Assembly (NCBI GenBank): GCA_038206235.1
Contig: JBBRBB010000002.1
Coordinates: 124,001 to 188,000, forward strand
Direction: 5' to 3'
DNA length: 64,000 nucleotides
From: JBBRBB01 sp038206235
GTDB lineage: Bacteria > Bacteroidota > Bacteroidia > Chitinophagales > Chitinophagaceae
Within the stretch, counting starts at the first letter, position 1. Each line of letters opens with the position of its first letter. The position numbers were made by a program, and so were the translations under genes. A model generated the notes under the pieces. That model did no database searches and was not told where the DNA came from. It saw only the letters and a list, made by a program, of their open reading frames with translations. Positions 54,287-63,448 of this stretch are shown piece after piece.

Positions 54287-54880
54287 CTAATGAAGCAGCA
54301 ATAATTCAAGTAAACCGATAATGAAACCAAATGCTGCTGCAAACAGTGCAATTCTGTTTATGTATGCTGATAAATTCTTTTTAAGTGCGGGTTCAATTTT
54401 TTCTGTTACCAGCCTCTCAATTTTTTCACGCATCAAGTGTTGCATGTTTATATTTTCCTGCATTTTTATTACATAACTTTTCATTGCTGAAGGAAACAAA
54501 TCTCTCAATTCATCCATAAAAATTACTTTTAACTGCGTTATAGTTTTATCTCCAATGAACATGCTTATCATGGGCATTGTTTCAATTAATTTTACGCGCA
54601 GAAAATGGTCAATATGTTCTTCAGCCATTGGCATTATCTTTTCAAAATTTTCAGGGTCAGCAATTTTTTCTTCTATTTGGTTTAAAGAAAAAATTTCTTC
54701 AGCCATCATACTTGCACTTTCGATTAGCAGCAGAAGTTTTTTGGGAATGATACCTTGCATTTTAAATCCCATAACTTTCTTCGGTTGGTTTGGATAGAAT
54801 AGCATTTTTGCAGGCATCCATACAGAAAGCCAGGTTGCAAAAGCAGTAATAACCGGAATGTAAAAATAATGTATGTTCAT
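54287..54880 (-). CDS. DUF445-like membrane protein
   Basis: A 197-residue protein with hydrophobic ends. An N-terminal helix (about 5-25) is followed by MPAKMLFYPNQPKKVMGFKM, which parallels the conserved NWLAIKMLFRP segment of DUF445/YheB proteins. A long amphipathic helical middle and a C-terminal membrane helix (about 176-195) follow. Function unknown. It lies next to tRNA-His, which is on the same strand 57 bases upstream. Confidence 0.7.
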   Translation of the reverse strand: MNIHYFYIPVITAFATWLSVWMPAKMLFYPNQPKKVMGFKMQGIIPKKLLLLIESASMMAEEIFSLNQIEEKIADPENFEKIMPMAEEHIDHFLRVKLIETMPMISMFIGDKTITQLKVIFMDELRDLFPSAMKSYVIKMQENINMQHLMREKIERLVTEKIEPALKKNLSAYINRIALFAAAFGFIIGLLELLLLH

Positions 54881-54936
54881 TCAGTGGGGAATAAAAAAGC
54901 CCTGCAAGCTAAAGCTCACAAGGCTTTACAATGAGG

Positions 54937-55011
54937 GGAGATTGAGGGGAATTGAACCCCCGGCCTTCAGATCCACAATCTGACGCTCTAACCGACTGAG
55001 CTACAACCTCC
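54937..55011 (-). tRNA. tRNA-His (GTG)
   Basis: The complement folds as a full cloverleaf. The D-stem starts GCTC, the anticodon arm CAGATTGTGGATCTG carries GTG, and the T-arm is GGGGG-TTCAATT-CCCCT. Counting from U8 gives a genome-encoded G at position -1 paired with C73, the identity element of tRNA-His. No CCA is encoded. Confidence 0.95.
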
Positions 55012-55065
55012 GTTTGTAATGCGGCAAAAATAAAATATTTAATGCTACGCTGCAAAACATTCGGG

Positions 55066-55073
55066 TAACTTTG
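55066..55073 (+). promoter_or_regulatory. -7 box upstream of the S41 protease
   Basis: TAACTTTG fits TAnnTTTG, about 100 bases before the start codon. No clear TTG is seen at the -33 distance. Confidence 0.45.
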
Positions 55074-55173
55074 CCATAAGAGACATGTATGGTACAAAAA
55101 CATTCCAAAACCTTGTTAATTGCAATAAACAATTTGCATGTCTGTTTGTTTTTAAATTATTTTTGAAAGCTAT

Positions 55174-57324
55174 ATGAAAAACAATAACAAACATCAGGCG
55201 CAGAAACTTCTGCTTTTATTGCTTGTAATAATTACCGGTATTGTTTTGTGGTCGTTTAGAAAAAGCAGCAATAATAGTAATGATGACAGCAAAGAGCAAA
55301 TACTTTTAAATACTATCGGCACTCTGTTAGAGCAAAAGCATTACAGCCCCAAAGCCATTGACGATAATTTTTCTAAACAGGTTTTTGCAAAATTCTTATC
55401 TGCGCTCGACCAGGATAAAGATGTTTTTTTACAAACCGATATTGTATCTCTGAAAAAGTATGAAACTACTTTAGACGATGAGATACATGGCGCTGCACTC
55501 AATTTTTATTCAGAAGCTTCTGCATTATATCTTAAAAGATTAGACGAGGCTATGCAAATATACCGCGGGATATTATCCTCACCCTTTGATTTCAAAACCC
55601 GTGAAGAAATACAGTTAGATGCAGATAAGCTTTCTTACCCAGCAAGCGAAGCAGAAAGAATTGAAGCATGGCGTAGGCGTGTGAAATATTTTACGCTTGA
55701 AAGATATGTGGAGCTTACCGAGCAGCGTGATAAAAATAAAGCCACAGATACTGCATGGAATAAAACCGATGCACAGCTTGAGCAGGAAGCACGAACAAAA
55801 GTTCTCACGGCCCTTGACCGCGGGTTTAATCATCAAAAACAAATGTTTACCAGTGATGAGCAATTTAATATGTATGTAAATGTTGTAGTTGATTTAATGG
55901 ATCCGCATACCGAATATTTTCCTCCCATAGAAAAAAGGCAGTTTGATGAAGAAATGAGTGGCCGTTTTTATGGCATTGGCGCTCAGTTGAAAGATGAAGA
56001 CGGGGCTATAAAAATTGCAAGTCTTGTTACGGGCAGCCCTGCATGGAAGAGCGGGCAGGTGCAGGTAAATGATGAGATAATAAAAGTAGCGCAGGGAAAA
56101 AATGAACCGGCAGATGTAAGAGGCTTTGCGGTAACAGATGCTGTAAAATTAATAAGAGGCAATAAAGGCACTGAAGTAAAAATAACATTTAAAAAATCGG
56201 ATGGCACTCAACAGACAGTTTCATTAATAAGAGATGAGATTGTGCTGGATGAAACTTTTGCAAGGAGTGCAGTAATCAATGATAATGGCAAAAAAATAGG
56301 ATATATATTTCTCCCTGAATTCTATGCAGACCTTAATAGGCCGGATGGAAACCGCTGTTCAGTAGATGTAGCAAATGAAATTGAGAAATTAAAAAAAGAA
56401 AATGTAGAAGGCATTATACTCGACCTGAGAAATAATGGCGGTGGCTCTCTATACGAAGTAGTGCAAATGATTGGTATGTTTATTAAAGAGGGGCCGGTAG
56501 TACAAGTAAAAGACCGCAATGGCAATCCTGCTGTTTTACGCGACAATGACCCGGGCATTTTATATAATGGTCCATTTGCTGTAATGGTAAACGAATTAAG
56601 CGCCTCAGCATCTGAAATATTTGCTGCAGCTATTCAGGATTATAAAAGAGGAATTATTGCAGGCAGCACATCAACCTATGGTAAAGGAACGGTACAAAAA
56701 CCTATACCGCTTGGTAAAGCCATTGATTATTCTACAGGTCAAACAGAGTTTGGCGCCCTGAAGCTTACATTCGAAAAATTTTATCGTATTAATGGCGGCT
56801 CTACTCAATTGAAAGGCGTAACTCCGGATATAATTTTGCCCGATTCTTATGAGTATATCAAATTCAGAGAAAAAGATAATCCTACTTCGCTGGCATGGGA
56901 CCAAATATCAAAAGCTGACTATACGGAATTCAACAGTGGAATCAACTGGCAAACGTTAGAACAAAAAGAAGATGAAAGAATAAAAAAAGATTCCGCTTTT
57001 TCTCTCATTAAAGCGAATACAGACTGGATTGAAAAAAATGCCGATAAAACGTATAGCCTTAATATTGATGATTATAAAAAGGAGCAAAATCTTATTAAAA
57101 AAACGGCAAAGCAAAATGAAAGTCTTATTCATTTAAGCAAGCCCTTAGATATTCAGCCTTTACTGCAGGACAGAGATAAGTTTTACAATAATGCAGATAC
57201 CGTTAAAGGCTCAAGAAATCAACAATGGCTAAAAAATATTCAATTAGATATATACATCAATGAAACTATGAATATTGTAGATAATATGGCAGGCGCCTTG
57301 CAAGCTACAGATGTGAAGAATTAA
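55174..57324 (+). CDS. Carboxy-terminal processing protease (S41, Prc/Tsp-like)
   Basis: A 716-residue periplasmic protease with an N-terminal membrane anchor or signal (about 10-28). A helical N-terminal domain is followed by a PDZ domain (about 268-345, GIGAQLKDEDGAIKIASLV). The S41 core carries the nucleophile in NELSASASEIF (Ser about 479) and the general base in TYGKGTVQKP (Lys about 504). The long C-terminal region is as in Tsp. It trims or degrades periplasmic and outer-membrane proteins from the C-terminus. It is monocistronic. Confidence 0.92.
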   Translation: MKNNNKHQAQKLLLLLLVIITGIVLWSFRKSSNNSNDDSKEQILLNTIGTLLEQKHYSPKAIDDNFSKQVFAKFLSALDQDKDVFLQTDIVSLKKYETTLDDEIHGAALNFYSEASALYLKRLDEAMQIYRGILSSPFDFKTREEIQLDADKLSYPASEAERIEAWRRRVKYFTLERYVELTEQRDKNKATDTAWNKTDAQLEQEARTKVLTALDRGFNHQKQMFTSDEQFNMYVNVVVDLMDPHTEYFPPIEKRQFDEEMSGRFYGIGAQLKDEDGAIKIASLVTGSPAWKSGQVQVNDEIIKVAQGKNEPADVRGFAVTDAVKLIRGNKGTEVKITFKKSDGTQQTVSLIRDEIVLDETFARSAVINDNGKKIGYIFLPEFYADLNRPDGNRCSVDVANEIEKLKKENVEGIILDLRNNGGGSLYEVVQMIGMFIKEGPVVQVKDRNGNPAVLRDNDPGILYNGPFAVMVNELSASASEIFAAAIQDYKRGIIAGSTSTYGKGTVQKPIPLGKAIDYSTGQTEFGALKLTFEKFYRINGGSTQLKGVTPDIILPDSYEYIKFREKDNPTSLAWDQISKADYTEFNSGINWQTLEQKEDERIKKDSAFSLIKANTDWIEKNADKTYSLNIDDYKKEQNLIKKTAKQNESLIHLSKPLDIQPLLQDRDKFYNNADTVKGSRNQQWLKNIQLDIYINETMNIVDNMAGALQATDVKN

Positions 57325-57454
57325 GAAATCTAAAACGGTTGCTTCAACATACATATCATGCTATGCAGAACCTTTGCTGCAAATAATTTTTTTTATCTGA
57401 CTTCATTCTAAAAAAAGCGGGCTTAATAAATGTGTTTAATCAATTCAATATAAA

Positions 57455-57462
57455 TACATTTG
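57455..57462 (+). promoter_or_regulatory. -7 box of the capsule export operon
   Basis: TACATTTG matches TAnnTTTG and overlaps the upstream alternative start at 57460. Translation must therefore begin at the ATG at 57499. Confidence 0.65.
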
Positions 57463-57498
57463 CATCGTTTTGCCGGTATAAATCGTATATATAATATC

Positions 57499-58260
57499 AT
57501 GGTTAAGAAGGGCCTTGGTTTGTTAGCAGCTTTATTTTTAATTTTAATTGTTTACACATCCTGTATTAATACGCGTTCATTAACGTATTTTAATAACTTA
57601 CCAGATACAAGTAAAGTAGAGTTGAATAATATTAATCCGCCCCAGTTTCTAATACAGGCAAATGACTTACTCCAAATTAGAATAGGCGGCGAAAATGAAG
57701 AAACTGTGCAGTATTTGAATCAATCTTTTGGCGCTATTTCTCAAGATGGAATGCTGCCTGCTTTTGTAGATTCTGCGGGTAATATAGAGCTTCCTGCAGC
57801 AGGTACTATGCATGTTGCAGGGCTTACAAAAGGTCAGGCACAAGATGTTATAACAAAAGCGTATGAACCCTATCTTAAAAATCCTCATATATTCTTAACA
57901 TTCGCTTTTTTGCATTTTACAGTTATGGGCGAAGTAAAACTTGCCGGTAATTTTACAGCAGAAAGAGAAAAGATAAATATATTTGAAGCTATTGCCCGTG
58001 CCGGAGATATGACGCAGAGCGCAGAGCGGCAACGTGTAATGCTCATCAGGCAAAAAAATGAAAAAAGAGAAATTGTTACACTAAATTTTAATGACAAAAG
58101 CATACTCAACTCACCCTATTATTATTTGGAAAAAGATGATATTATATATGTTGAACCCAGGCAAACAACTGTAATCTCAGAAAATTTTGCACGTTCTGCA
58201 GGCCTGGTGGCAACCCTCATTAGTTTAATAGCGGTTTTAGCTACCATATTCAGAAAGTAA
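57499..58260 (+). CDS. Polysaccharide export lipoprotein (OPX/Wza-like)
   Basis: A 253-residue lipoprotein starting MVKKGLGLL, with the lipobox cysteine in VYTSC. The polysaccharide export domain (about 45-130, NPPQFLIQANDLLQIRIGG and AAGTMHVAGLTKGQAQDVI) is followed by an SLBB-like segment (VMGEVKLAGNFTAEREKINIFEAIARAGDM) and a C-terminal membrane helix (about 230-250). It forms the outer part of the capsule or exopolysaccharide exit. The Wzc-like gene follows after one base. Confidence 0.9.
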   Translation: MVKKGLGLLAALFLILIVYTSCINTRSLTYFNNLPDTSKVELNNINPPQFLIQANDLLQIRIGGENEETVQYLNQSFGAISQDGMLPAFVDSAGNIELPAAGTMHVAGLTKGQAQDVITKAYEPYLKNPHIFLTFAFLHFTVMGEVKLAGNFTAEREKINIFEAIARAGDMTQSAERQRVMLIRQKNEKREIVTLNFNDKSILNSPYYYLEKDDIIYVEPRQTTVISENFARSAGLVATLISLIAVLATIFRK

Positions 58261-58261
58261 T

Positions 58262-60667
58262 ATGAGTTATCCTTTAAATGATATTGAAAAAAAAGAATTG
58301 ATACCGGTTTCGGCGGCGCCTTTTGATGTAAAAAAATTTATTTACAAAGTGCTTGCTTTTTTGCCATGGATAGTGATATCGCTTTTATTATGCTATTTCT
58401 CTGCCCAGATTTATTTACGGTACACACCGAGGATGCATAAAATTTCGGCCAACCTGTTAATCAAGGATGATGAAGAATCTTCGCCTGATTATAATGTGCT
58501 GCGGGAACTCGGTGTAATGCCCGGCAGCAAAGAAGTTCAAAACCAAATTGACATTTTAAAATCATATTCCCTTATACAGGGAATTGTTGATTCGCTGAAT
58601 CTTGAAATTAAATTGCAATCGCAGGGCAGAATTGCATCAGCCGCTCTCTATGGCGAAAATAGTCCTGTAAATATTTATACCTCGCGGAACAATTCATTTC
58701 CTGAAAATCCTGTAACCTATAAATTAAAGCTTCTTAATGATAAGCTTGGTATTGAAAACAAAGATAAATTTTACTATTACCGATACCAGGATACTTTCAT
58801 TTTAAATGACCGCAAGTTTTGCTTTACACGTAATAAAAAACTAAAGCTTAACCCTAACAATTATCTGCTAATAATTTCAAACAAAAATTCTATAGCCATG
58901 TCACTTCGCGGACAGTTGTATGTTGAGAAGCTGCATGATATGGGTGGAATAATCGAGGTTTCAATTTTAGATGAAATTCCTCAAAGAGGCATTGATATCA
59001 TAAATAAATTGGTAGAAGCATATAATTCAGCAGGATTAAAAGATAAAAATGTTGTTGGCAATAAAACAAACGACTTTTTACGTGAACGGGTAGATACAGT
59101 TGCCAGTGATCTGGATTTGCTGGAGCAGCATGCAGAGAGCTTTAAAAGAGAAAATAAAATTACTGACTTAACCACCGTCGGCAATGAATACCTTACGCAA
59201 TCCCTCGATTACGACAAACAAAAAACTGAGCAGGCAGGGCAAATGAAATTATTAGAGGAGCTTCAAAAATATATTCTTGCTTCCAAAAGCTATTCAGATA
59301 TTATTCCATCTAATAATGGCATACAGGAACCTACACTTGCAACTTTATTAAATCAATACAATGAAGCCGTTATCACATATCAGAGCCAGGTAAAGGTGAG
59401 CACTGAAAAAGACCCGCTTTTACTGCGGGCACAAAATCATCTTACAGAACTAAAAGCAGATATTAATAAAAATATTCTAAGCGTAAGAAATGGATATCAA
59501 ACTATGCTCAAGGAAATCACGGGCAGACAAAACAGCTTCGATAATTTATTGTCAGGGTTACCAGAGAAAGAGAGACAATTTTTAAAGTTAAAAAGGCAAA
59601 TAGGGGTGAAGGAGCAATTATACCTCTATCTTTTACAAAAGAAAGAAGAAACACAACTTTCGCTGGCCTCTAATATTAATAATACAAGAGTAGTGGACCC
59701 TGCATACGATCTGGGTATTGTACTCCCTAAATCGAACCAGGTTATTACTATTGCTGTTTTTTGTGGGCTTTTTCTTCCTGTTGTTATCATGTTATTGCTC
59801 GATTTTTTTAATAATAAAATTGATGAGCGAAAAGAAATTGAAGAAGGTACTAACGTTCCCATACTTGGCGAGCTTTCGTTTGTAGAAAAGCCTGAAAATA
59901 TTTTAGTATCTTTTAAAGGCAAAAGTATTCTCGCTGAGCAGTTCAGGGTTATACGAACAAACCTGCAGTATTTTACAGGTAAAAGAACCTGCAAAACTAT
60001 TTTAGTAACCTCTTTTATGAGTGGTGAGGGGAAGAGCTTTACTTCTATCAATCTTGCTTCCAGCTTAGCTGCAGCAGGAGCCCGTGTTTTATTGCTCGAA
60101 CTTGACCTTCGTAAACCAAAGCTTGCTTCTTATTTAAAAGTTCAGCCAGAGTATGGCTTTAGTGATTTTGTTATTAATAATATTCCGCCTTATCAGCTTA
60201 TTTCAAAAATGGATAATTTTAAATTCGATGTTATTACCTCTGGCCCGCTTCCGCCAAACCCGGCAGAAATGCTGATGAGCGTGCAATTAGATAGTTTATT
60301 TGAATACGCCGTCGCACACTATGATTATATAGTTTTAGATTCATCTCCGGTGGGATTAGTTGTAGATACTTTTTTGCTCAATAAATATGCAGATATAAGT
60401 CTCTTTATTTTAAGATATAAGTACTCTTTTAAAACAACGATCGCCTATCTTGAAAAAATGAATAATGAGAAAAAGATGAATAACCTGGGGATAGTAGTAA
60501 ATGGAATTCGTGAAAGACGCGGATTTGGCTATGGCTATGGCTATGGCTATGGCTATGGATACGCCTATGGATATGGTTACGGTTATGGATATAGTAATGG
60601 GAATGGTTATTTAACTGGCAGACCAAAAAAAGTGAAAGACTGGGTAAAAAATTTATTTGGCGGATAG
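58262..60667 (+). CDS. Wzc-like polysaccharide co-polymerase and tyrosine kinase
   Basis: An 801-residue bacterial tyrosine kinase. A Wzz domain with membrane helices at about 32-52 and 495-515 encloses a coiled-coil periplasmic part. The cytoplasmic kinase has Walker A MSGEGKSFTS, Walker A' LLLELDLRKPKL and Walker B YIVLDSSPVG. Residues 755-785 are a Gly-Tyr run with about twelve Tyr, the autophosphorylation cluster. Part of it is encoded by five perfect GGCTAT hexamers. Phosphorylation cycles of the tail control chain length and export. It is coupled with the OPX gene one base upstream. Confidence 0.9.
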   Translation: MSYPLNDIEKKELIPVSAAPFDVKKFIYKVLAFLPWIVISLLLCYFSAQIYLRYTPRMHKISANLLIKDDEESSPDYNVLRELGVMPGSKEVQNQIDILKSYSLIQGIVDSLNLEIKLQSQGRIASAALYGENSPVNIYTSRNNSFPENPVTYKLKLLNDKLGIENKDKFYYYRYQDTFILNDRKFCFTRNKKLKLNPNNYLLIISNKNSIAMSLRGQLYVEKLHDMGGIIEVSILDEIPQRGIDIINKLVEAYNSAGLKDKNVVGNKTNDFLRERVDTVASDLDLLEQHAESFKRENKITDLTTVGNEYLTQSLDYDKQKTEQAGQMKLLEELQKYILASKSYSDIIPSNNGIQEPTLATLLNQYNEAVITYQSQVKVSTEKDPLLLRAQNHLTELKADINKNILSVRNGYQTMLKEITGRQNSFDNLLSGLPEKERQFLKLKRQIGVKEQLYLYLLQKKEETQLSLASNINNTRVVDPAYDLGIVLPKSNQVITIAVFCGLFLPVVIMLLLDFFNNKIDERKEIEEGTNVPILGELSFVEKPENILVSFKGKSILAEQFRVIRTNLQYFTGKRTCKTILVTSFMSGEGKSFTSINLASSLAAAGARVLLLELDLRKPKLASYLKVQPEYGFSDFVINNIPPYQLISKMDNFKFDVITSGPLPPNPAEMLMSVQLDSLFEYAVAHYDYIVLDSSPVGLVVDTFLLNKYADISLFILRYKYSFKTTIAYLEKMNNEKKMNNLGIVVNGIRERRGFGYGYGYGYGYGYAYGYGYGYGYSNGNGYLTGRPKKVKDWVKNLFGG
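60527..60556 (+). repeat. GGCTAT hexamer microsatellite in the kinase gene
   Basis: Five perfect GGCTAT units, followed by variant units (GGATAC, GGATAT, GGTTAC) up to about 60595, encode alternating Gly-Tyr. Unit changes would keep the frame and change the number of tail tyrosines. Confidence 0.85.
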
Positions 60668-60856
60668 AGTAACTGATAATATAAACATTTTAGCGTCCTC
60701 ACATTCTCTTTGTGAGTGAGGTGGCGGAGCCAAGGAATCAAAACAATAAAAAACAGAATATGGTATACAGTCCTGTTTCGTTCTCAAAGACCGGGTTGCA
60801 TGATGGTTGTTGAATTTCCTGCAGAATACGTATCTAATTACAATCACTAACTGCTT
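60668..60856. other. Gap after the kinase gene with an inverted repeat
   Basis: CCTCAC (60697-60702) and GTGAGG (60716-60721), with an alternative CTCACA/TGTGAG pairing inside, can form a hairpin 30 bases after the kinase stop. There is no T-run. No gene is seen in this part. Confidence 0.45.
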
Positions 60857-61120
60857 TGAATATTTTAATTATCGGCGCAGGCTCAATTGATAAAAGACGT
60901 CTTGAAAATATTTATCACTGAGGTATAAAAACATTGCTGCCTTTAGCTTTAAAAATGATTCATCAGCAATTTTTCCCGCAGAAAAAAAATTTATAATAGT
61001 ATAAAAATACTTTGAAGAAAGGGCATTTTAATGCAGCGTTCATCTGTCTCAAACCATAGAGCCACGGCAACTTTTCTGAATTGGAAACAGGGATAAAAAA
61101 GTTTGAAATATTTTGGAAAT
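60857..61120 (+). pseudogene. Remnant of a Gfo/Idh/MocA-type oxidoreductase
   Basis: The frame from TTG at 60857 reads LNILIIGAGSIDKRRLENIY and meets a stop after His, then GIKTLLP. This is the NAD-binding start of Gfo/Idh/MocA proteins (GAGSIGKRHLxNLxxLGI). Further down, FNAAFICLKP, a stop and SHGNFSELETG recall the DAAFICTPPxxH segment of the same family. Stops and missing pieces show it is decayed. Such enzymes make sugar precursors for surface polysaccharides. Confidence 0.65.
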
Positions 61121-61184
61121 GAATCTTTCTGGAATATTTCAAAACAAAATTATTTGACGGGCATTTTTTTACAAAAATTTTAAA

Positions 61185-62030
61185 ATGGCAGAGGAAAAGT
61201 TATACACCTTTATCGAGCCGCGAAAAAAATTTTCCTTTTTTTCGATCAAAGATTTTTTTCGGTATAAAGACCTGCTTTACTACATGGTGCTGCGTGATAT
61301 TACCGTGCAGTACAAGCAAACAATTCTTGGCTTAGGGTGGGCTATTTTGAATCCATTATTTCAAATAATAATTTTCAGCTTTATTTTCGGTAATCTCGCC
61401 GGCCTAAAGCCTGATGTTGCTAATATGCCCTATCCCTTATTTTCTACTCTTGCAGTAATACCGTGGACGTATTTTTCGTCTTCACTTTCTTCAGCCTGCA
61501 GCAGCTTAATAACCTCTTCCCCCATTTTTACCAAAGTATATTTTCCCAGAATCATTATACCACTTACTCCTGTTTTTTCCAAGTTGTTTGACTTCCTTAT
61601 CTCTATGATTATTCTTGTGGGCTTAATGATATATTATCAATTCTATCCGGGTAAAAATCTTGTATTGGTGGCATGGCCATTGCTCATTATTATAGTTACC
61701 TCTGCAGGCCTGGGGTTTTGGCTCTCCGCCTTGTCCCTGCAATATCGCGATGTAAGATTTGCCCTAAGCTTTTTATTATCCGTTTTATTATATGCAGCAC
61801 CCGTTGCTTTTCCCGCATCATTGGTCAAGGAGAAATTCGGGCAACAATTATATTACTGGTATGCTGCTTATCCCATGGTTGGCGGTATAGAAGGATTTAG
61901 AGCATGCTTCTCAAGTTCATCTTTTCCATTGGAAATGGTTGCCATAAGCACTATTACAGCTCTATTGATATTTATGAGCGGGCTGTTTTACTTTAAGAAA
62001 TTGGAAAGATATTTTGCCGATATTGCATAA
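61185..62030 (+). CDS. ABC-2 polysaccharide exporter permease (Wzm-like)
   Basis: A 281-residue inner-membrane permease. The N-terminal amphipathic segment with KDLLYYMVLRDITVQYKQTILGLGWAILNP is the interface signature of O-antigen/teichoic ABC-2 permeases, and about six membrane helices follow. It forms the channel for lipid-linked polysaccharide, together with the ATPase encoded 37 bases downstream. Confidence 0.9.
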   Translation: MAEEKLYTFIEPRKKFSFFSIKDFFRYKDLLYYMVLRDITVQYKQTILGLGWAILNPLFQIIIFSFIFGNLAGLKPDVANMPYPLFSTLAVIPWTYFSSSLSSACSSLITSSPIFTKVYFPRIIIPLTPVFSKLFDFLISMIILVGLMIYYQFYPGKNLVLVAWPLLIIIVTSAGLGFWLSALSLQYRDVRFALSFLLSVLLYAAPVAFPASLVKEKFGQQLYYWYAAYPMVGGIEGFRACFSSSSFPLEMVAISTITALLIFMSGLFYFKKLERYFADIA

Positions 62031-62067
62031 TTAATTTATCCGTACTAAAACATTTAATTAAAATTAA

Positions 62068-63357
62068 ATGGTGAACAACAATGAAGTAACCATAAAAGTA
62101 AATAAGCTTGGTAAAGCTTACCGCATTAATCTAAAAGAAAATCGTCATCAGAATTTTGTAAATGCAGTAGCAGATATATTAATAAGGCCTTTAAAAAATT
62201 ATCAAAGAATTTCATCATTCAAAAACGTATCAGCTGATTCAACAGGTGAAAATATTTTTTGGGCAAATCGCCATATCTCTTTTGAAGTGTATGAAGGAGA
62301 AGTGCTGGGTATTATAGGTAAAAACGGAGCCGGCAAAACTACACTGCTTAAAATGCTTTCACGCATAACAGATCCAACAGAGGGGAGTATTGAAATTTTT
62401 GGCAGGGTGGCCAGCCTGCTCGAAGTAGGCACTGGCTTCAATATTGAACTTACAGGCCGTGAAAACATCTTTCTTAACGGCACCATACTTGGGCTTTCAA
62501 AAAAAGAGATTGAAGAGCGGTTTGATAGTATTGTAGAATTTTCAGGCATTAAAAAGTTTTTGGATACGGCTGTAAAAAAATATTCGAGCGGTATGAAGGT
62601 GCGCCTGGCATTCGCCGTAGCGGCGCATCTTGAACCTGATATTTTAATCATTGATGAAGTTCTTGCTGTGGGCGATGCAGAATTTCAAAAAAAATGTCTT
62701 GGCAAAATGCGTGATGTAACTGCCAATGAAGGCAGAACGGTTTTATTTATTTCACATGATATGGCCGCCATAAAAAACCTTTGCACACGGGCTATTCTTT
62801 TGCAGGAAGGCAGCATAGTTTACGAAGGTTTACCGGGAGATGTAGTAGATTACTATCTCAACAACAATATAGCTATAAGGCAAAACGGTGCAGACTTGCT
62901 TACAAGAAAAAGAACAAGAGGCGATGGCCGTTTTATTGCAACCGGATATTCAATTCTTGATGATAAAAAGCGTACGATAAAAATTACAGAAAGTGGTAAA
63001 AATACAATCATTGCAATTAATTATGAAGTAAGAGAAGCGGGCCCGGAGCCTGTAGTATTATTAATTATAAAGAATAACCTTGAGCAAACGGTTTTTACCT
63101 GCTTATCGAGAAATTCATATCATGACGTGATGAAATTGAAGAAGGCCGGAACCATATATTGTGAAATACCAGGGCTGCCATTACAACCGGGGGAATATTC
63201 CGTAGATATTATATTAAAATACGGATACGATTTTACAGATGCTGTAGAAAGCGCATTTACCTTAACTGTCGAAAAAGGTGATTTTTTTGGAACAGGAAAA
63301 ATAAATGACGACATGGTGAATGGATTGTTTGTGTATCATAGGTGGAGGATTGAATAA
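62068..63357 (+). CDS. ABC polysaccharide exporter ATPase with C-terminal binding domain (Wzt-like)
   Basis: A 429-residue ATPase. Walker A is GKNGAGKTT (about 89-97), the signature YSSGMKVRLAFA and Walker B ILIIDEVLAVGD. After about residue 265 a C-terminal beta domain (TGYSILDDKKRTIKITESGKN onward) matches the Wzt C-terminal carbohydrate-binding domain, which recognises the finished glycan end. The glycan is thus probably an O-antigen capped by a terminal modification. It works with the Wzm-like permease upstream. Confidence 0.9.
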   Translation: MVNNNEVTIKVNKLGKAYRINLKENRHQNFVNAVADILIRPLKNYQRISSFKNVSADSTGENIFWANRHISFEVYEGEVLGIIGKNGAGKTTLLKMLSRITDPTEGSIEIFGRVASLLEVGTGFNIELTGRENIFLNGTILGLSKKEIEERFDSIVEFSGIKKFLDTAVKKYSSGMKVRLAFAVAAHLEPDILIIDEVLAVGDAEFQKKCLGKMRDVTANEGRTVLFISHDMAAIKNLCTRAILLQEGSIVYEGLPGDVVDYYLNNNIAIRQNGADLLTRKRTRGDGRFIATGYSILDDKKRTIKITESGKNTIIAINYEVREAGPEPVVLLIIKNNLEQTVFTCLSRNSYHDVMKLKKAGTIYCEIPGLPLQPGEYSVDIILKYGYDFTDAVESAFTLTVEKGDFFGTGKINDDMVNGLFVYHRWRIE

Positions 63358-63448
63358 TTCTAAAATCCACTTAATCTTGAAAGAAGAATTACTTCTTAAA
63401 ACATAATTTAGAAATATAAACTCCTAATTATTTTGAAATAAAACAAGT

